This document shows positions 34,541 to 45,167 of a DNA stretch of 64,000 nucleotides, piece by piece. This DNA is from Helianthus annuus. Taxonomy: Eukaryota > Streptophyta > Magnoliopsida > Asterales > Asteraceae. The position numbers were made by a program, and so were the translations under genes. Numbering within the stretch: the first letter of the stretch is position 1; each line of letters begins with the position of its first letter. The stretch covers positions 110,693,591-110,757,590 of the forward strand of contig NC_035436.2 of the NCBI RefSeq assembly GCF_002127325.2, given 5' to 3'. The notes under the pieces were generated by a model that saw only the letters and a list, made by a program, of their open reading frames with translations, was not told where the DNA came from and did not search any database.

Positions 34541-37003
34541 ATGGACTTAAAATTCTTTAGTATGACTAGTGAAACAGTTAATAGAATAAATGTATTAAAG
34601 AAAGAATTTGATTTGTTTTCAGGTTGTCCAGGAGAAAGTACAAAGAGTATCATTGAGAGGTATAGTCATCTTGTTCGCTTAATGTCTGAGAAGGGTATTC
34701 AGAAAAATCCAAATGAATGGGTTAAGAGATTAGCCAATTCCATACCTCAACAAGAATGGGGTACATATCTGTTGGATTTAAAAAGAAATGGAGAATACTC
34801 TAGATTGTCAATTTGTCAATTCATTCAGAAGCTTGAAGAACAAATGGAGAACAATGATGTGAATAAGAAGAATCAAGAAGAAAAATCTGTTTCATCCGAT
34901 GAAAGTTCTGAAGAATCAATTGTTGTTGATCAAACATCAACTGATTCTGGTTCTTCAGATGAAAGTTCCGAAAGAGCATTCGTTTTTGATCAAACATCAT
35001 CTAACTCTGGTTCTTCGGATGATAGTTCTGACAAATTAGTAGAGTTTGATCAATCACCAACTGATAATAATAGTGTTAATGAGAAGATTATTGAAGCAGA
35101 AAAGGTGACTGAAGCTGAGAAAGTTGTTGAAGTTGAAAAAATCATAGAGATCGAAAAGATTGTTGAAGTCACAAAACCTTTTCTTACATGTTTAGAGTCT
35201 TGTAAACAACGTATAGAAAAAGATGAGAGGTTTAGTGAGCTAGAAAAGTTGAAAGAACAATTGTTATTTGATGTAAAGAATTTGAAAAAGTCGTATGATG
35301 TATTGAACAGGCATGTGAATGGTCTGGAGAAGACTAGCTCTGAACGAGAGAAAGCTTTGAAGATGTTGAATGCTACCATGATGACAAAGCAAAAAGAGAT
35401 CAACATGTACATAGAAGAATGTGCAAAGTTGAAGAAAGAGTTGGAGAATGAAGCAGTTGAGAATGAAAGAATCAGAAGATTGCTGCAAAGTTACAAAGGT
35501 TGTGACTACGTAATGGATAGAATTTATCCAACAGTTGAAGGTTTCGAGGCATTTAAAGATGAACAGCCAAAGAAGAGAACGGATACTGGTAAGAAACAGG
35601 GTGTCTGTTATAATAAGTGTCCGCCTCCGATTTGGGAAGGGTACTCGCCTAGAAAACCTAATGAGGAAGAACTAAAACAGGCGATCAATATTAAGCTAGA
35701 ATCCGAGATAACCGATGTTTTACCAGACAATATTGACGTCACGTTCACAGCGTCCGACACAGATCATGAGTCTGAACTGATAAAACGAGTGGTCGATCAG
35801 GTGTTGGATAAGGATGAGGAGTCAGAGTCAAAGTCCGAGTCCGAAAGTTCATGTCAGTCAGTCAGGAGTTCGAGTTCGTCTGAAAAGAGTTCTAAATCAT
35901 CGGGAAAACGGGTTTACAGTAAAGAGTTTTTGTTGTCAAAATCTAATTTGAATGACGAAACGTTTGAAGTTGCATATACTTAGAATGGTTCTGACAAATT
36001 ATATTTTGATAAAGAGTTTCCAATAAGAGGTGTTAAACCAGAAATGATTAAAAAGGTTTTCAAACTAACAGAAATTAATATTTCTGAAATAAAAGATGAA
36101 AATCTTATTGTAAAACCTAAATTTTACACCTCAAGAGTTCAACAACGTTTAAACAAGAAAAAAGGTTACAATTCTGGTTCGGGTTTTCAAAAGAAACCAA
36201 ACCAAAATCGTAGCTACAAAAAGAAAGGACTTGGTTTTACTCCACCAGAAAACTATAAAAATGGAAAATTTTCTAAAACAAATACAAAATTTATTTCAGG
36301 TACAAGCTCGGAAGAGGAGAAGAAGTGCTCATTCTGGAAACAATCTAATCAAGAATTTCTTGCCGAGAAGAAAAAGAATGGAGCTTACGTGAAGAGAGAA
36401 ACCAGAACCTGTTTCCGATGCAATGAAGCCGGTCACATTGCATGGAACTGTCCGAAAGAGACAAACACAAAACAGGGAGTTTCTGGAAAATTGAAAGAAG
36501 TTGTTATTGATAAAACCGAACCACCAACTGAAAAATTTAAAGTTTTCAAAAATTCAACATTTGAAGTTGGTGAGTGTTCGAAGAGAATTTACAAGCGTAG
36601 TGTGAAACTTGACAATCAAAAATGGGTTGTTAAGAAATATGAGGTAAAATTTGGCGATGAGTCTGATTCCACAAAATCAGAGGAGCCACAGTTTGATGAG
36701 AGTGATGAAAACTCAGTTCCTTCAATGGATGACGAGAACTTTCCACCATTGAGGACTGAGAATTTTAAAAGAAAAGTTGGAAAGACTGAAGTCTCAAATC
36801 AGGATTATTCTGAAAAGGATAATTTTGATGTTGAGAAGGTTTTTAATGGGAATGTAAAGAAAATTTTTGGTAAAATGGTTGATAGAAAGGTGAAAGGGGT
36901 AAAAGATTTCTACGCTAAAAAGAAAGCAACTTACACCCCAACAAAATCTGAATTGAAATCACCCAAGGCTGGTCAGGCTTGGGTGGACATTTTCTTCGAT
37001 TGA
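34541..37003 (+). pseudogene. Gag-like protein of the gag-only element (one in-frame stop)
   Basis: One frame of about 820 codons from ATG 34541, interrupted only by TAG at 35981-35983. Residues 10-110 look like a UBN2-type copia gag: STKSIIERYSHLVRLMSEKG and EYSRLSICQFIQKLEEQ. Next come three imperfect acidic/serine repeats (SSDESSEESIVVDQTS-like), an EAEKVVEVEKIIEIEKIVEV heptad-like coil, more coiled coil (about residues 225-315) and a serine-rich stretch. After the TAG lies a CCHC knuckle, CFRCNEAGHIAWNC (about 36415-36456). The frame ends at TGA 37001-37003 with no protease after it. Confidence 0.8.
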
Positions 37004-39018
37004 AAAACCTGACTTGGCGGAGATCCCAAGTTTGTAATAGTGGATCAGGAATCGGCATTATTCATGTATTTTGAGTTTGTATGAAAAATTCTTAAAATTG
37101 TTAAAACTTTACAGGTTGAATGACTACGCCGGAGCTTCAAGGTTGGTAAGTGCGAAGCAGGAATCGGCATTTTGTACATACATACAAGTGGTATTGTATG
37201 GTTATTTTACAAGTGGTACAGGTTGCTTAATTGCAAAATAGTAAATCAGGGACATTAAGTTGTACTTGATTTACTAACTCATGATATTACAAAGAACAAG
37301 ATGATGAACCATATCCCCGATTTTAAACAAGTGGTAAATCTACAAGTGGTTTTTATCTTAACAAACTCATTTTCCGGAAAAATCATTTTGATTAAAACAA
37401 ACTTAAGTATTTTGAAATCTAAATGAGAAAATGGTTTGTGAGAGGGGGAGTTCAGATTGTTTATGCCTAGTGAATGGAGAATTGAGGCGATTTGATATTG
37501 GTTGTCATGTTTCTGTACAGTTTGTGTTGTTTTTTACTTTTCAAGTGGGTTAAGAATCTAGTTATTTTCAAATTTTCTTTGAAATGTGTTTGCATTTTAG
37601 GGGGAGTAGGGAAATTTCAGAAAATCCAAAAACATTAGAAAATTTGAAAAGTAAAAAACATGATAAAATTCAAAATGAGTTTCGTTGTGAAAAGAGGAAA
37701 TGATAGTAAATCAGTGAGTTGTCACAACATGCTAAAGAATTGGAAAGTTAAAATGTGATAAATAATCTCACTGAGGATGTGCCAGTAGGTTTTTACACAT
37801 TTAGTAGATTGTGACGAGATATAAACCTAAAATTCAAACTTGCTTATTCTGTGGGTTAACAAAACTGCTTGGATATATAGGTAACCCCTGAAATCTTGTT
37901 TGAAAGGTCCCTTATTCTGAGATACTAGGTCTTTATGCTCAGTGATATCTGGGGTATTATCCCGGGACTTCTGCTGTATGGAAGTACTGACCTAGTCCCC
38001 GGATAATACTTTCTGCAAATGCTTGAAAAAGCGCCGCCCTCAGCAAATTGATGAAACAATAAAATTGATAGTCATTGGTGTTGTAAAAAAGATCCTCTAA
38101 AGGGGACCCACCAAAAGTCGAGCCGTCATCTCTCTGCTGAACGGAAGTTCTGACCTGAGCTCTCACGGTTTCGCACCTAACCCCTTACAGATATCATCTG
38201 TGGTATACTCACCTGTAAGACTGAATATTGGGATCTGGATACGGGAGTATATTCAAGTAGTGGGACACACGAATAAGTCAGTTTCTAAGACATTAATATC
38301 GTATCTCGGATCAGTTGAACTTTGTGTGAAAATTTCTGTGGACCGATATACTGACAATCTAGGTGAATTGTTTAGAACTTAAAATGAAATGAAGCTTAAC
38401 GGTGTTGGTGACATGTCTCATAAACTGATATGATCCTCTTACACGAACTCACAAAATATCGTTTGTAAATATTTCTTTACTGCATTACATGTTTCTCTAT
38501 TCCAAAATTCAAAAAGATTTTCAGTGTGTTTTAGCATAAAATTTTGAAAAAGTCAAAAAGATTTCCGACAACTGATATTGGAAAGCTGATTTTCAAAATT
38601 CCGAGTGCTAAACATGATGAGCAATATTTGAGGGGGAGTGTTTGTTTGAAATCAAATGTTTTCATAATTTAACCTTTCAGGGGGTTCATCAAGATTGTCA
38701 CTGATAAAGTTTCAGTTTGATTTGTGGAAGAGTTTGTTTTAGTGCATACATCTTTATTCTAAAATTGTAAAACTTATGTTTTGGGTAGAGAATTTGCAGG
38801 ATAAGATGAGAAGCTGTTAGATGAAAAGACAGACAACGATCCTGAAGATGTTACTGAAGAACAAAGGAATACCAGTAAATCGAGAGGGGGAGTCTGAAGA
38901 TAGAGAGAGTCTGAAGATAGAGAGAAAGAAAGCCCAGAGACTGATCAAGACTGAAGATGTGAAGACACAGCATTGTTGTGACTCGATAGTCGACTCCATC
39001 AACATCTGAGGGGGAGTC
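37004..39018 (+). other. 3' noncoding region of the gag-only element, with five polypurine-tract-like motifs
   Basis: GAGGGGGAG or close variants occur near 37442, 37600, 38631, 38883 and 39008; only the last abuts the LTR. Around 37930-38170 there is a conserved-looking stretch with an antisense open frame (37957-38166) that has no recognised domain. This is where pol or an env-like gene would sit in an autonomous relative. Confidence 0.6.
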
Positions 39019-39487
39019 TGTTGGTGCACTACATCTGTTGATTTCGTCTTAGATCGAGTTTTTCATTGTATTGTATAGATTAGGGCGCGTTTTACGAGAA
39101 AACTGGAGAGTTTAGGTGTTTTAGAGTGCTGGTCCGCTTATACGGACAAGCCGAATAAGAGGTCCACCTCATACCTACCTGGACCGCTTATACGGACATG
39201 CCGAATAAGAGGTCCACCTCACACCTACCTGGACCGCTTATACGGACATGCCGAATAAGAGGTCCACCTCACCTATAAATACCATATGAGAGGTCCACAT
39301 TTGTAACTTCTAGATTTCCATACTGAGGTGCTGCCAGTGTGAGAATTGCATGTAAACACTGTCAAATTAATCAGAAAAGAGAATTAAGAGAATATCTAGC
39401 TGTTTCTACGTCAGGTACTTGTTTTCCGCACCTGTATCTGATCAAACTCCTCTGACTGACTCGTTCGGGTCAGAATCCGATCCTACA
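39019..39487 (+). repeat. 3' LTR of the gag-only element
   Basis: 469 bp. It carries three copies of the 50-bp unit where the 5' LTR has two, which accounts exactly for the 50-bp length difference. TATAAATA is at 39274-39281. Confidence 0.9.
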
Positions 39488-39800
39488 TGGGTGAAGCGAG
39501 GCCGGTGAAATTTTGGGTGGCTTGCTGATGGACGGTTTGCCTAGGGTTGGCCATTGGTTCTAAGTTTCCTGGATTACTAGAGGTGCTAGAAGGAGGACTA
39601 TCGGGTGGGGAAGCCTTGGGTGAAGTTTTAGGTGAGCGGTTTGGCGAAGGTGGTGGTGTAGGAGGTGGGGTGGGTAATGGGGTGGAATCAAAATTGGGGA
39701 AACGAGTGGAGGATGAAGAAGTAACCTGAGGGCCTTGGCCCAATTGAGATGATGACTGCTTGACTGGTGGTGGTGGTCCGTGCGAGCGCAGATGTGGCAT
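39488..39800 (-). pseudogene. Athila gag, N-terminal part, split by the nested element
   Basis: The start is taken at ATG 39800. The segment is rich in proline and serine, then reads MANPRQTVHQQATQNFTG and breaks at 39488, where the nested element and its TSD TGGGT begin. Taking out the nested element plus one TSD (6872 bp) brings this frame into line with the gag frame at 32620, so gag was open here before the insertion. Confidence 0.7.
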
Positions 39801-39947
39801 CCACTACAAGCAAAAACCTGAAAACAAGAAAAACAAACACTAGTTACTAAGACTCAAGATGAAAATAAATGACACAAAACAAAATAAACACGTAGCACTT
39901 ATTTGTCACTGAAATATATCAAAGCTAATGAACGCGATTGCCAAGAG

Positions 39948-39965
39948 TCCCCGGCAACGGCGCCA
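39948..39965 (-). other. Primer-binding site of the Athila-type element
   Basis: On the minus strand it reads TGGCGCCGTTGCCGGGGA, the classic Athila/gypsy primer-binding site that I associate with tRNA-Asp. It lies 6 nt from the LTR end. Confidence 0.85.
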
Positions 39966-39971
39966 AAAACT

Positions 39972-41599
39972 TGATGTGTGCTAAACAGACTATGAAAATT
40001 AACTATATTAGACTCTCTAAACTAGACACGACAAAGCTTTAAATTCTAGACTCAACCTAAACCACACAATCGGCAAGTGTACCGATCAATGTAGTATAAC
40101 CTAGGAAGTCCGAATATCGAACCACAGGACTCTATGTATCACGCAAATTAGACTCTAACAGATACTGACAGACACGACTTAACTTGTTTTTATTTCTTGG
40201 GGGGGGGGTTATGGAAAATCAAGGAAATCTATATTAAAGTACTAAATTAAACTAGAACTAGACTAAAGACGAATAAAGACTGAGGACCTTTCTTATATGA
40301 GAATGAGACCACCTAGACAAGAATCCTGGATTGTTTTTAAGAGATTACCGATTAAGTTAAGTGCACGAGTTATGGAACCTGGATCTTAAAGTACTAAACC
40401 TATTAAGAACCATCGAGGCCCCTCGACCCTTCTCAAGGAGAAACCTGTGGAGCTACCTAGGCCGTTAATCCTACCGGTTATTAGACTTCTTCCCAGTTGT
40501 CTAATTATTGTGTAAGTACCCTAATGTTGACCTACTCTTTCCCAATCATAGATCTAGGGTAGTCTGGAATAATTAATTTGACTTGATAGACTAATAAGAC
40601 CGACAGGTAAACCAAGACACGACCTTTCCCAAGGACTATCTAAAGCAATTCGCCGGGTAAGACCTACCAATAGCCCCTCACTTCCCAGATATTAGGACTA
40701 GTAGAACACTAAGACTTAGCAGATTATTACCAATTACTTCTAGGGGTTATTGCGCAATTCTCCCTAAAGAGTTAAGGTTTCTAACGTGATATAGACACTC
40801 ACCGAAATCCTAAACCCTAATATGACTCTATGTTGTGATATAGACTGTCACTAAGAATCATATGAAGTAAGTAATAACAATAAACCAATTCAAAGTACGC
40901 ATACACATCAAATCATTAAACCAAAACCTTTACTAAACACAATCACCCATAACAATCATGCAATTAACAAAACCGGTAAAAACTTTATATTAATCCATTC
41001 ATCAAGTCTAGGCGGTTTATGAAATTAGCCAAGCATACTAAAACGTATCATCAATCCAAAGAAATCTAGAACAGAATTCATTGTAACAAAGTTTCGAGAC
41101 AAATAACCGACAAAACAAGGGATTAGAAAACCCGATATAATATTCGATTCTTCGCCCTCGACTCGTACCAATGATTCCTACGCCTTCAAATCTCCGATTG
41201 CTTGCCAAGAATGCTCCAAAGTCGCCCAAAAGAAGTCTAAATTCGTAATTAGGGTTATCTGTTAAGTTAATTCATCTTCAAAACCCTAGCTGCCAAACCT
41301 TTTCCACGAAATCAAGGGCTTAGCGCGACGCGAAGCGGGGTTGGCGTCACGCGGCGCCTCCAAACCCTGATTTTATTATTTTTTATTTAATTTCGATTTC
41401 CAGCTTCTCCGACGCGCGTACGAATCCCGGTTTTCTTCTAAACTGCTCGTTTTTACTCGTTTTTCATCACTTTAAGCTACGGGACCTGAAATCAAAGCTT
41501 AACGTCAGCAGTATCGAAATTCTAACCTAAACTAGACTCAAAACGACTGAAAACTGACCAAAATATACACTATAAACATATGTACTTTGTAGTACATCA
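39972..41599 (-). repeat. 5' LTR of the Athila-type element
   Basis: 1628 bp, the partner of 21349-22986, located next to the primer-binding site. Small open frames shared by both LTRs (for example 41038-41229 and 22416-22607) are LTR sequence, not genes. Confidence 0.9.
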
Positions 41600-42817
41600 G
41601 GGGTCCCATTGTAGTACGTTGAGGTGGCGGTATTGGTACATATACCGCACAACCAAAAATTCTAAGGTGGGACAAACTTGGTTCTCGTCCGGAGACCAGT
41701 TGCAATGGGGAGTATTCGTGATCAGCAATTGGTCTCAATCTAATCAGTGTAGCGGCATGCAAAATAGCATGACCCGATGCAGAAGATGGTAATTTACATC
41801 TCATTAAGAGTGGTCTAGCGATTATTTGTAATCGTTTAATCAGAGATTCAGCTAAACCGTTTTGTGTGCGAACATGAGGTACTGAATGTTCAACATTGAT
41901 CCCAATTGACATACAATAGTCATTAAAAGCTTGAGATGTGAACTCTCCTGCATTATCCATCCGGTTGTTTTTAATTTGATTATCGGGGAAATTGGCTCTC
42001 AATTGTATGATTTGAGCTAAAAGTCGAGCAAATGCTACATTTTGAGTAGCTAAAAGACTCACATGTGACCACCTTGAGGATGCGTCTATTAAGACCAAGA
42101 AATAGCGGGGAATGGTCCACACGGAGGATGAATAGACCCACAAATATCCCCTTGGATTCTTTCTAAAAATGATGGGATTTCATATATCAATTTAGTTTGT
42201 GAGGGCCGAGTTATAAGTTTGCCCAGAGAGCATGCTGCACATGATAAGTCTTGTGGTAGTAAAACTTTTAAGTTTTTGAGAGGGTGCCCGGTTGCACTTT
42301 TGATTATTCGTCTCATTATTATGTTACCAGGGTGACCTAGACGGTCATGCCATATATTGAATGTGTCTTTATCTAATAGCTTTTGGTTACTCACCATATA
42401 TGATTCGATAGGATTGATATTAGTACAATATAATCCCGAGGATAAGGCTTCTAATTGTTCAACAATTGTTTCTTTGCCATTTTTGTTTGAAGTAATTTTA
42501 AGATATTCAATATTATTTTCAGATATTGTTATTAGGTGGTAACCTTTTTTTCGAATATCTTTAAAGCTAAGTAAATTTCTTCTGGATTTACTAGAATATA
42601 ATGCATTATCAATAGTTAATTTGGTACCCAAAGTTAATGTTATGTGTGCTCTGCCAGAGCCTTCGATAAGGTTACTAACACCAGATATAGTACTAATCGG
42701 TGTCTCTACCGGAGATAACTCAGAGAAAAATTTCATATCTTTGAGAATAGTGTTAGTACTCCCGCTATCTACCAGACATTCATCACCAATAATAGCTCTA
42801 CTGGAGCTAGCATGCAT
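41600..42817 (-). pseudogene. Outer copia: protease and integrase N-terminal part
   Basis: Protease has the active-site loop CLVDSGSTNTIL (about 42760-42785). The gag-pre-integrase module carries FNIWHDRLGHPGNIIMRR and CAACSLGKL. Integrase core follows, in another frame from about 42140, with YFLVLIDASSRWSHVSLL, NRMDNAGEFTSQAF and SVPHVRTQNGLAESLIKR, ending at CAVYVPIPPPQRTTMGP. The catalytic D, D and E are recognisable. The Athila-type element interrupts the gene at 41599/41600 and integrase resumes at 21343. Confidence 0.83.
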
Positions 42818-42959
42818 ATTTCTTCAGGAAATAAATAATAAAAAATAAATATAAGTTAATGCAAAGAAGTAAAAATGAAACATTATAAGAGTTTCAAACC
42901 AAACAAAATACCAAGGTCACAGTGTGAAAAGTAAAACATAAAAGGTACATTAAATATGT

Positions 42960-43955
42960 TTAAACATCACGAACATTTTCAATGAAATCACATGCATTCA
43001 AATGAACGTCTGATATCGTGGTTAAAGGTGCATCCTCGGTTAGATTAGTTTCAGCATTCTTTCCTTTTTCTTTCATCATGCGTTGATATGCCTCAACGAG
43101 GTGTTTAGGGGTGTGACATGTGCGGGACCAATGATTTGACATCCCGCATTTTTAACAAATGTTTCTTTGGTTCCCGCTACTTTTCCCTTTCGAAGGTCGC
43201 CCCGTATTATGTCGACTTGATTCACCACCGCTATTTTTAGTGTTCTGGGACTCTCGATGCCATGTATATCCTCGTCCTCGACCACGACCACGACCACGAC
43301 CTCTGCTGGGGTCGGGGCCTCTACCTCTACCTCGTCCGCTTTGATAATTGGCCACATTCGCTTCAGGGAATGGGCTTGCACCGGCGGGTCGCGATTGATG
43401 GTTTTTTAGTAGGAGCTTGTTGTTTTGCTCCGCGACCAGAAGACATGATATCAATTCAGAATATTTAGTAAATTTACGTTCCCGGTATTGCTGCGACAGG
43501 AGCATGTTTGAGGCATGGAACGTTGAGAAAGTTTTTTCAAGCATATATTCATCGGTTATTTTTTCTCCACATAATTTTAACTCAGAGGTAATGCAGAACA
43601 AGGCAAAATTATATTCACTGGCAGTCTTAAAATCCTGTAGTCGTAAATGAAGCCATTCATAGCGGGCTTTGGGGAGTAAGACCAACTTTTGGTGGTCAAA
43701 ACGTTCTTTGATGTTTGTCCATAATTCAAGGGGGTCCTCAACAGTTAGACATTCCCGCTTTAGATCTTCGTGAAGATGATGGCGGAGGAATATCATAGCT
43801 TTCGCTTTATCTTGAGGCGAAGTTTGATTTCCATCAATAATTGTCTCCCCCAAATTTTTTGCTGTCAAATGAATTTTAGCATCAAGAGTCCATGGGAGGC
43901 AGTTGTTACCCGAGATGTCAAGTGCGGTGAATTCAAGCTTTGATAAGTTCGACAT
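42960..43955 (-). pseudogene. Outer copia gag
   Basis: Starts MSNLSKLEFTALDISGNNCL. The UBN2-type core has KAMIFLRHHLHEDLKRECL, LVLLPKARYEWLHLRLQDF and SELISCLLVAEQNN. A GRGRGR-rich linker follows (about 43260-43330). A TAA just before the zinc knuckle splits the frame: the knuckle continues in the same frame as KCGMSNHWSRTCHTPKHLVE (about 43090-43149), so the position of its first residues is damaged. The frame ends at 42960. Compound frames on the opposite strand through the Arg-Gly repeats are shadows. Confidence 0.83.
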
Positions 43956-44047
43956 TTTATCAGGATATGATGAACAAAATTGCTGATTGAATCTGTCTGG
44001 TTGAAGATTTGTAGAAATCCCAATGGAGAGTCAAAGTGCTGATAACG

Positions 44048-44188
44048 TGTTAAAAACAAAAGAGAAATAGAGATAAACTGAATTCTCATGTTTCATTCTA
44101 TTGAACATTACAATATATAGATAAACAAAACTACAAACCCTAAAGCCCATAAGTAATAGGTTGGGCCTAAAATGTCTAGTTTATAACA
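44048..44188 (-). repeat. 5' LTR of the outer copia element
   Basis: 141 bp, about 95% identical to the partner LTR. On the minus strand it is followed by CGTTATCAGCAC (about 44036-44047), a primer-binding-site-like sequence that differs from the standard TGGTATCAGAGC. Confidence 0.9.
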
Positions 44189-44283
44189 GTAAATAAATAT
44201 TCAAAAAAGAAAAATGGGCTAGAGTTGCAATAAGTCAAAACTTAGTTGTCTTGTCACTCTCTAGCTTTCACCGTACATTAGAC
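44189..44283 (+). mobile_element. hAT-like element (copy 2), continuation after the copia
   Basis: Begins with the second GTAAA of the copia TSD and matches the minus strand of 6690-6785 (copy 1) up to about 44283. There the sequence diverges into GC-rich DNA, so the 3' end of this copy is lost. Confidence 0.55.
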
Positions 44284-44528
44284 CGAACGGTGTGGGGATC
44301 GTCCCCCACCGTCGCCGGGTCATCCCACACCGCCCCCTCTGGGGTCGTCTCGTCGCAGGCGGCATCTGCAAGACGGAAGCGACGAGCATGTTGGTTGGCT
44401 GAGTTGCAAGGTTGGTGGGCCCCCCTCTCTCTCTCCTTTATTATATATTGGTTTTTTATTAAGTTGGGTAGTCCTCCACACCCTTGGGTAGTCCCAAAGG
44501 GGATGGTCCTCCACCCTTGGTGATGTGG
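44284..44528. other. Possible small DNA-transposon fragment
   Basis: GC-rich block with repeated GTGTGGGGATCGTCCCCCACC-like and GGTAGTCCTCCAC-like motifs, then CTCTCTCT and a weakly palindromic organisation. It looks like a MITE-type insertion, but I could not define inverted ends or a TSD. Short frames here are not genes. Confidence 0.3.
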
Positions 44529-45167
44529 TGTCACACCCCTTTCTGCGGCAGAAGCACGAGGTGTGATCATGAAAGGTTCTCATTGCATACGAAAGGTAAA
44601 CATACTACATGCTCGTAAACATACTTCAAATGCTAAACATTTCATAACTAGAAAACATAAGTTTAGTGTTTACATCACAAGATAGCATAAAACATTGTCT
44701 TGAAAAGTTTACCACATTATTCAAAGAAAAACATAGACGACATCCAAGAGCATGAGTAAGACCACACGCACATCCACTTTAGTTACCTGAAATACATGTG
44801 AGTTTTGAAAAAAAGTCAACATAATGTTGGTGTGAATTCATGCAGTTCTTGTATGGAACATTTGTATACTTTGTATGAAAAACATGGTATGCATCTTGTG
44901 AAAATCAAGTATTCATGTATAAATCAAGTATTCGTGTATAAATCATGTATTCTTGTATAACTCAAGTATATTCCTGTATGTATCAAGTTGTTAATGGGTT
45001 GCAAGGCCATTAACATGTGACACGACATAGGAAGCAACCAAACCTTAGGCATTTTTCTAGTTGGCATATTCTGAGACACAAAAGCACTGCTTGCTACTCG
45101 TTCTCACCAAGAGTGTGGCTGCCCGACACCCGTTAGATCTAACCTTTTTGTTCTGCGGTCTAGGTAT

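Larger units (their letters stand above)
32621..39487 (+). mobile_element. Gag-only, pol-less copia-like LTR retrotransposon (innermost of the nest)
   Basis: LTRs at 32621-33039 (419 bp) and 39019-39487 (469 bp), starting TGTTGGTGCA and ending GATCCTACA. The TSD TGGGT is at 32616-32620 and 39488-39492. A TGGTATCAGAGC primer-binding site and a GAGGGGGAGTC polypurine tract set plus orientation, opposite to its host. The 6-kb interior holds a 1.5-kb leader, one long gag-like frame with a zinc knuckle, and 2 kb of noncoding 3' sequence. No protease, integrase, RT or RNase H motif is visible in any frame. It fits the published idea of TR-GAG non-autonomous elements, presumably mobilised by a related autonomous copia element. 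Confidence 0.88.
21349..41599 (-). mobile_element. Athila-type Ty3/gypsy retrotransposon, middle level of the nest
   Basis: Termini are TGATGTGTG and AGTACATCA with perfect TGATGT/ACATCA inverted ends. The TSD GGGGT lies at 21344-21348 and 41600-41604, inside the integrase region of the outer copia. LTRs are 1638 bp (21349-22986) and 1628 bp (39972-41599). The primer-binding site next to the right LTR sets the orientation as minus. Coding order is gag, protease, RT, RNase H, integrase, then an ATHILA ORF-1-like region before the 3' LTR, which supports Athila. Without the nested copia-like insertion it would be about 13.4 kb. Confidence 0.93.
18703..44188 (-). mobile_element. Ty1/copia retrotransposon with 141-bp LTRs, outer level of a three-level nest
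   Basis: Both LTRs are 141 bp (18703-18843 and 44048-44188), start TGTTAAAAAC and end TTTATAACA on the plus strand, and differ at 7 positions by my count. The TSD GTAAA lies at 18698-18702 and 44189-44193. Coding order on the minus strand is gag (about 43955), protease, integrase, then after a large insertion (21349-41599) the rest of integrase, RT and RNase H. Domain order PR-IN-RT-RH identifies Ty1/copia. Stops in nearly every domain make it dead. Confidence 0.93.

Noticed and set aside
37957..38166. Minus-strand frame in the 3' region of the gag-only element as a possible accessory gene.
   Set aside because: Only 69 residues, no domain recognised and no supporting promoter or context; kept only as a note.
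39948..39965. tRNA-like sequence TGGCGCCGTTGCCGGGGA (and TGGTATCAGAGC at 33042 and 54903).
   Set aside because: These are retrotransposon primer-binding sites, not tRNA genes; no cloverleaf surrounds them.
43159..43468. Plus-strand frames rich in Arg-Pro and Asp-His opposite the copia gag.
   Set aside because: Shadow translations of the Arg-Gly repeat region of the minus-strand gag.
44251..44583. Overlapping frames on both strands near 44251-44583 as a small gene.
   Set aside because: The frames span the border between a hAT-like remnant, a MITE-like block and the LTR start at 44529, so they are composites of repeats.
44904..44975. Tandem 18-19-bp repeats (AAATCAAGTATTCGTGTAT type) as a CRISPR-like array.
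   Set aside because: There are no unique spacers between regular repeats, and the genome is eukaryotic. It is a short tandem repeat inside an LTR.
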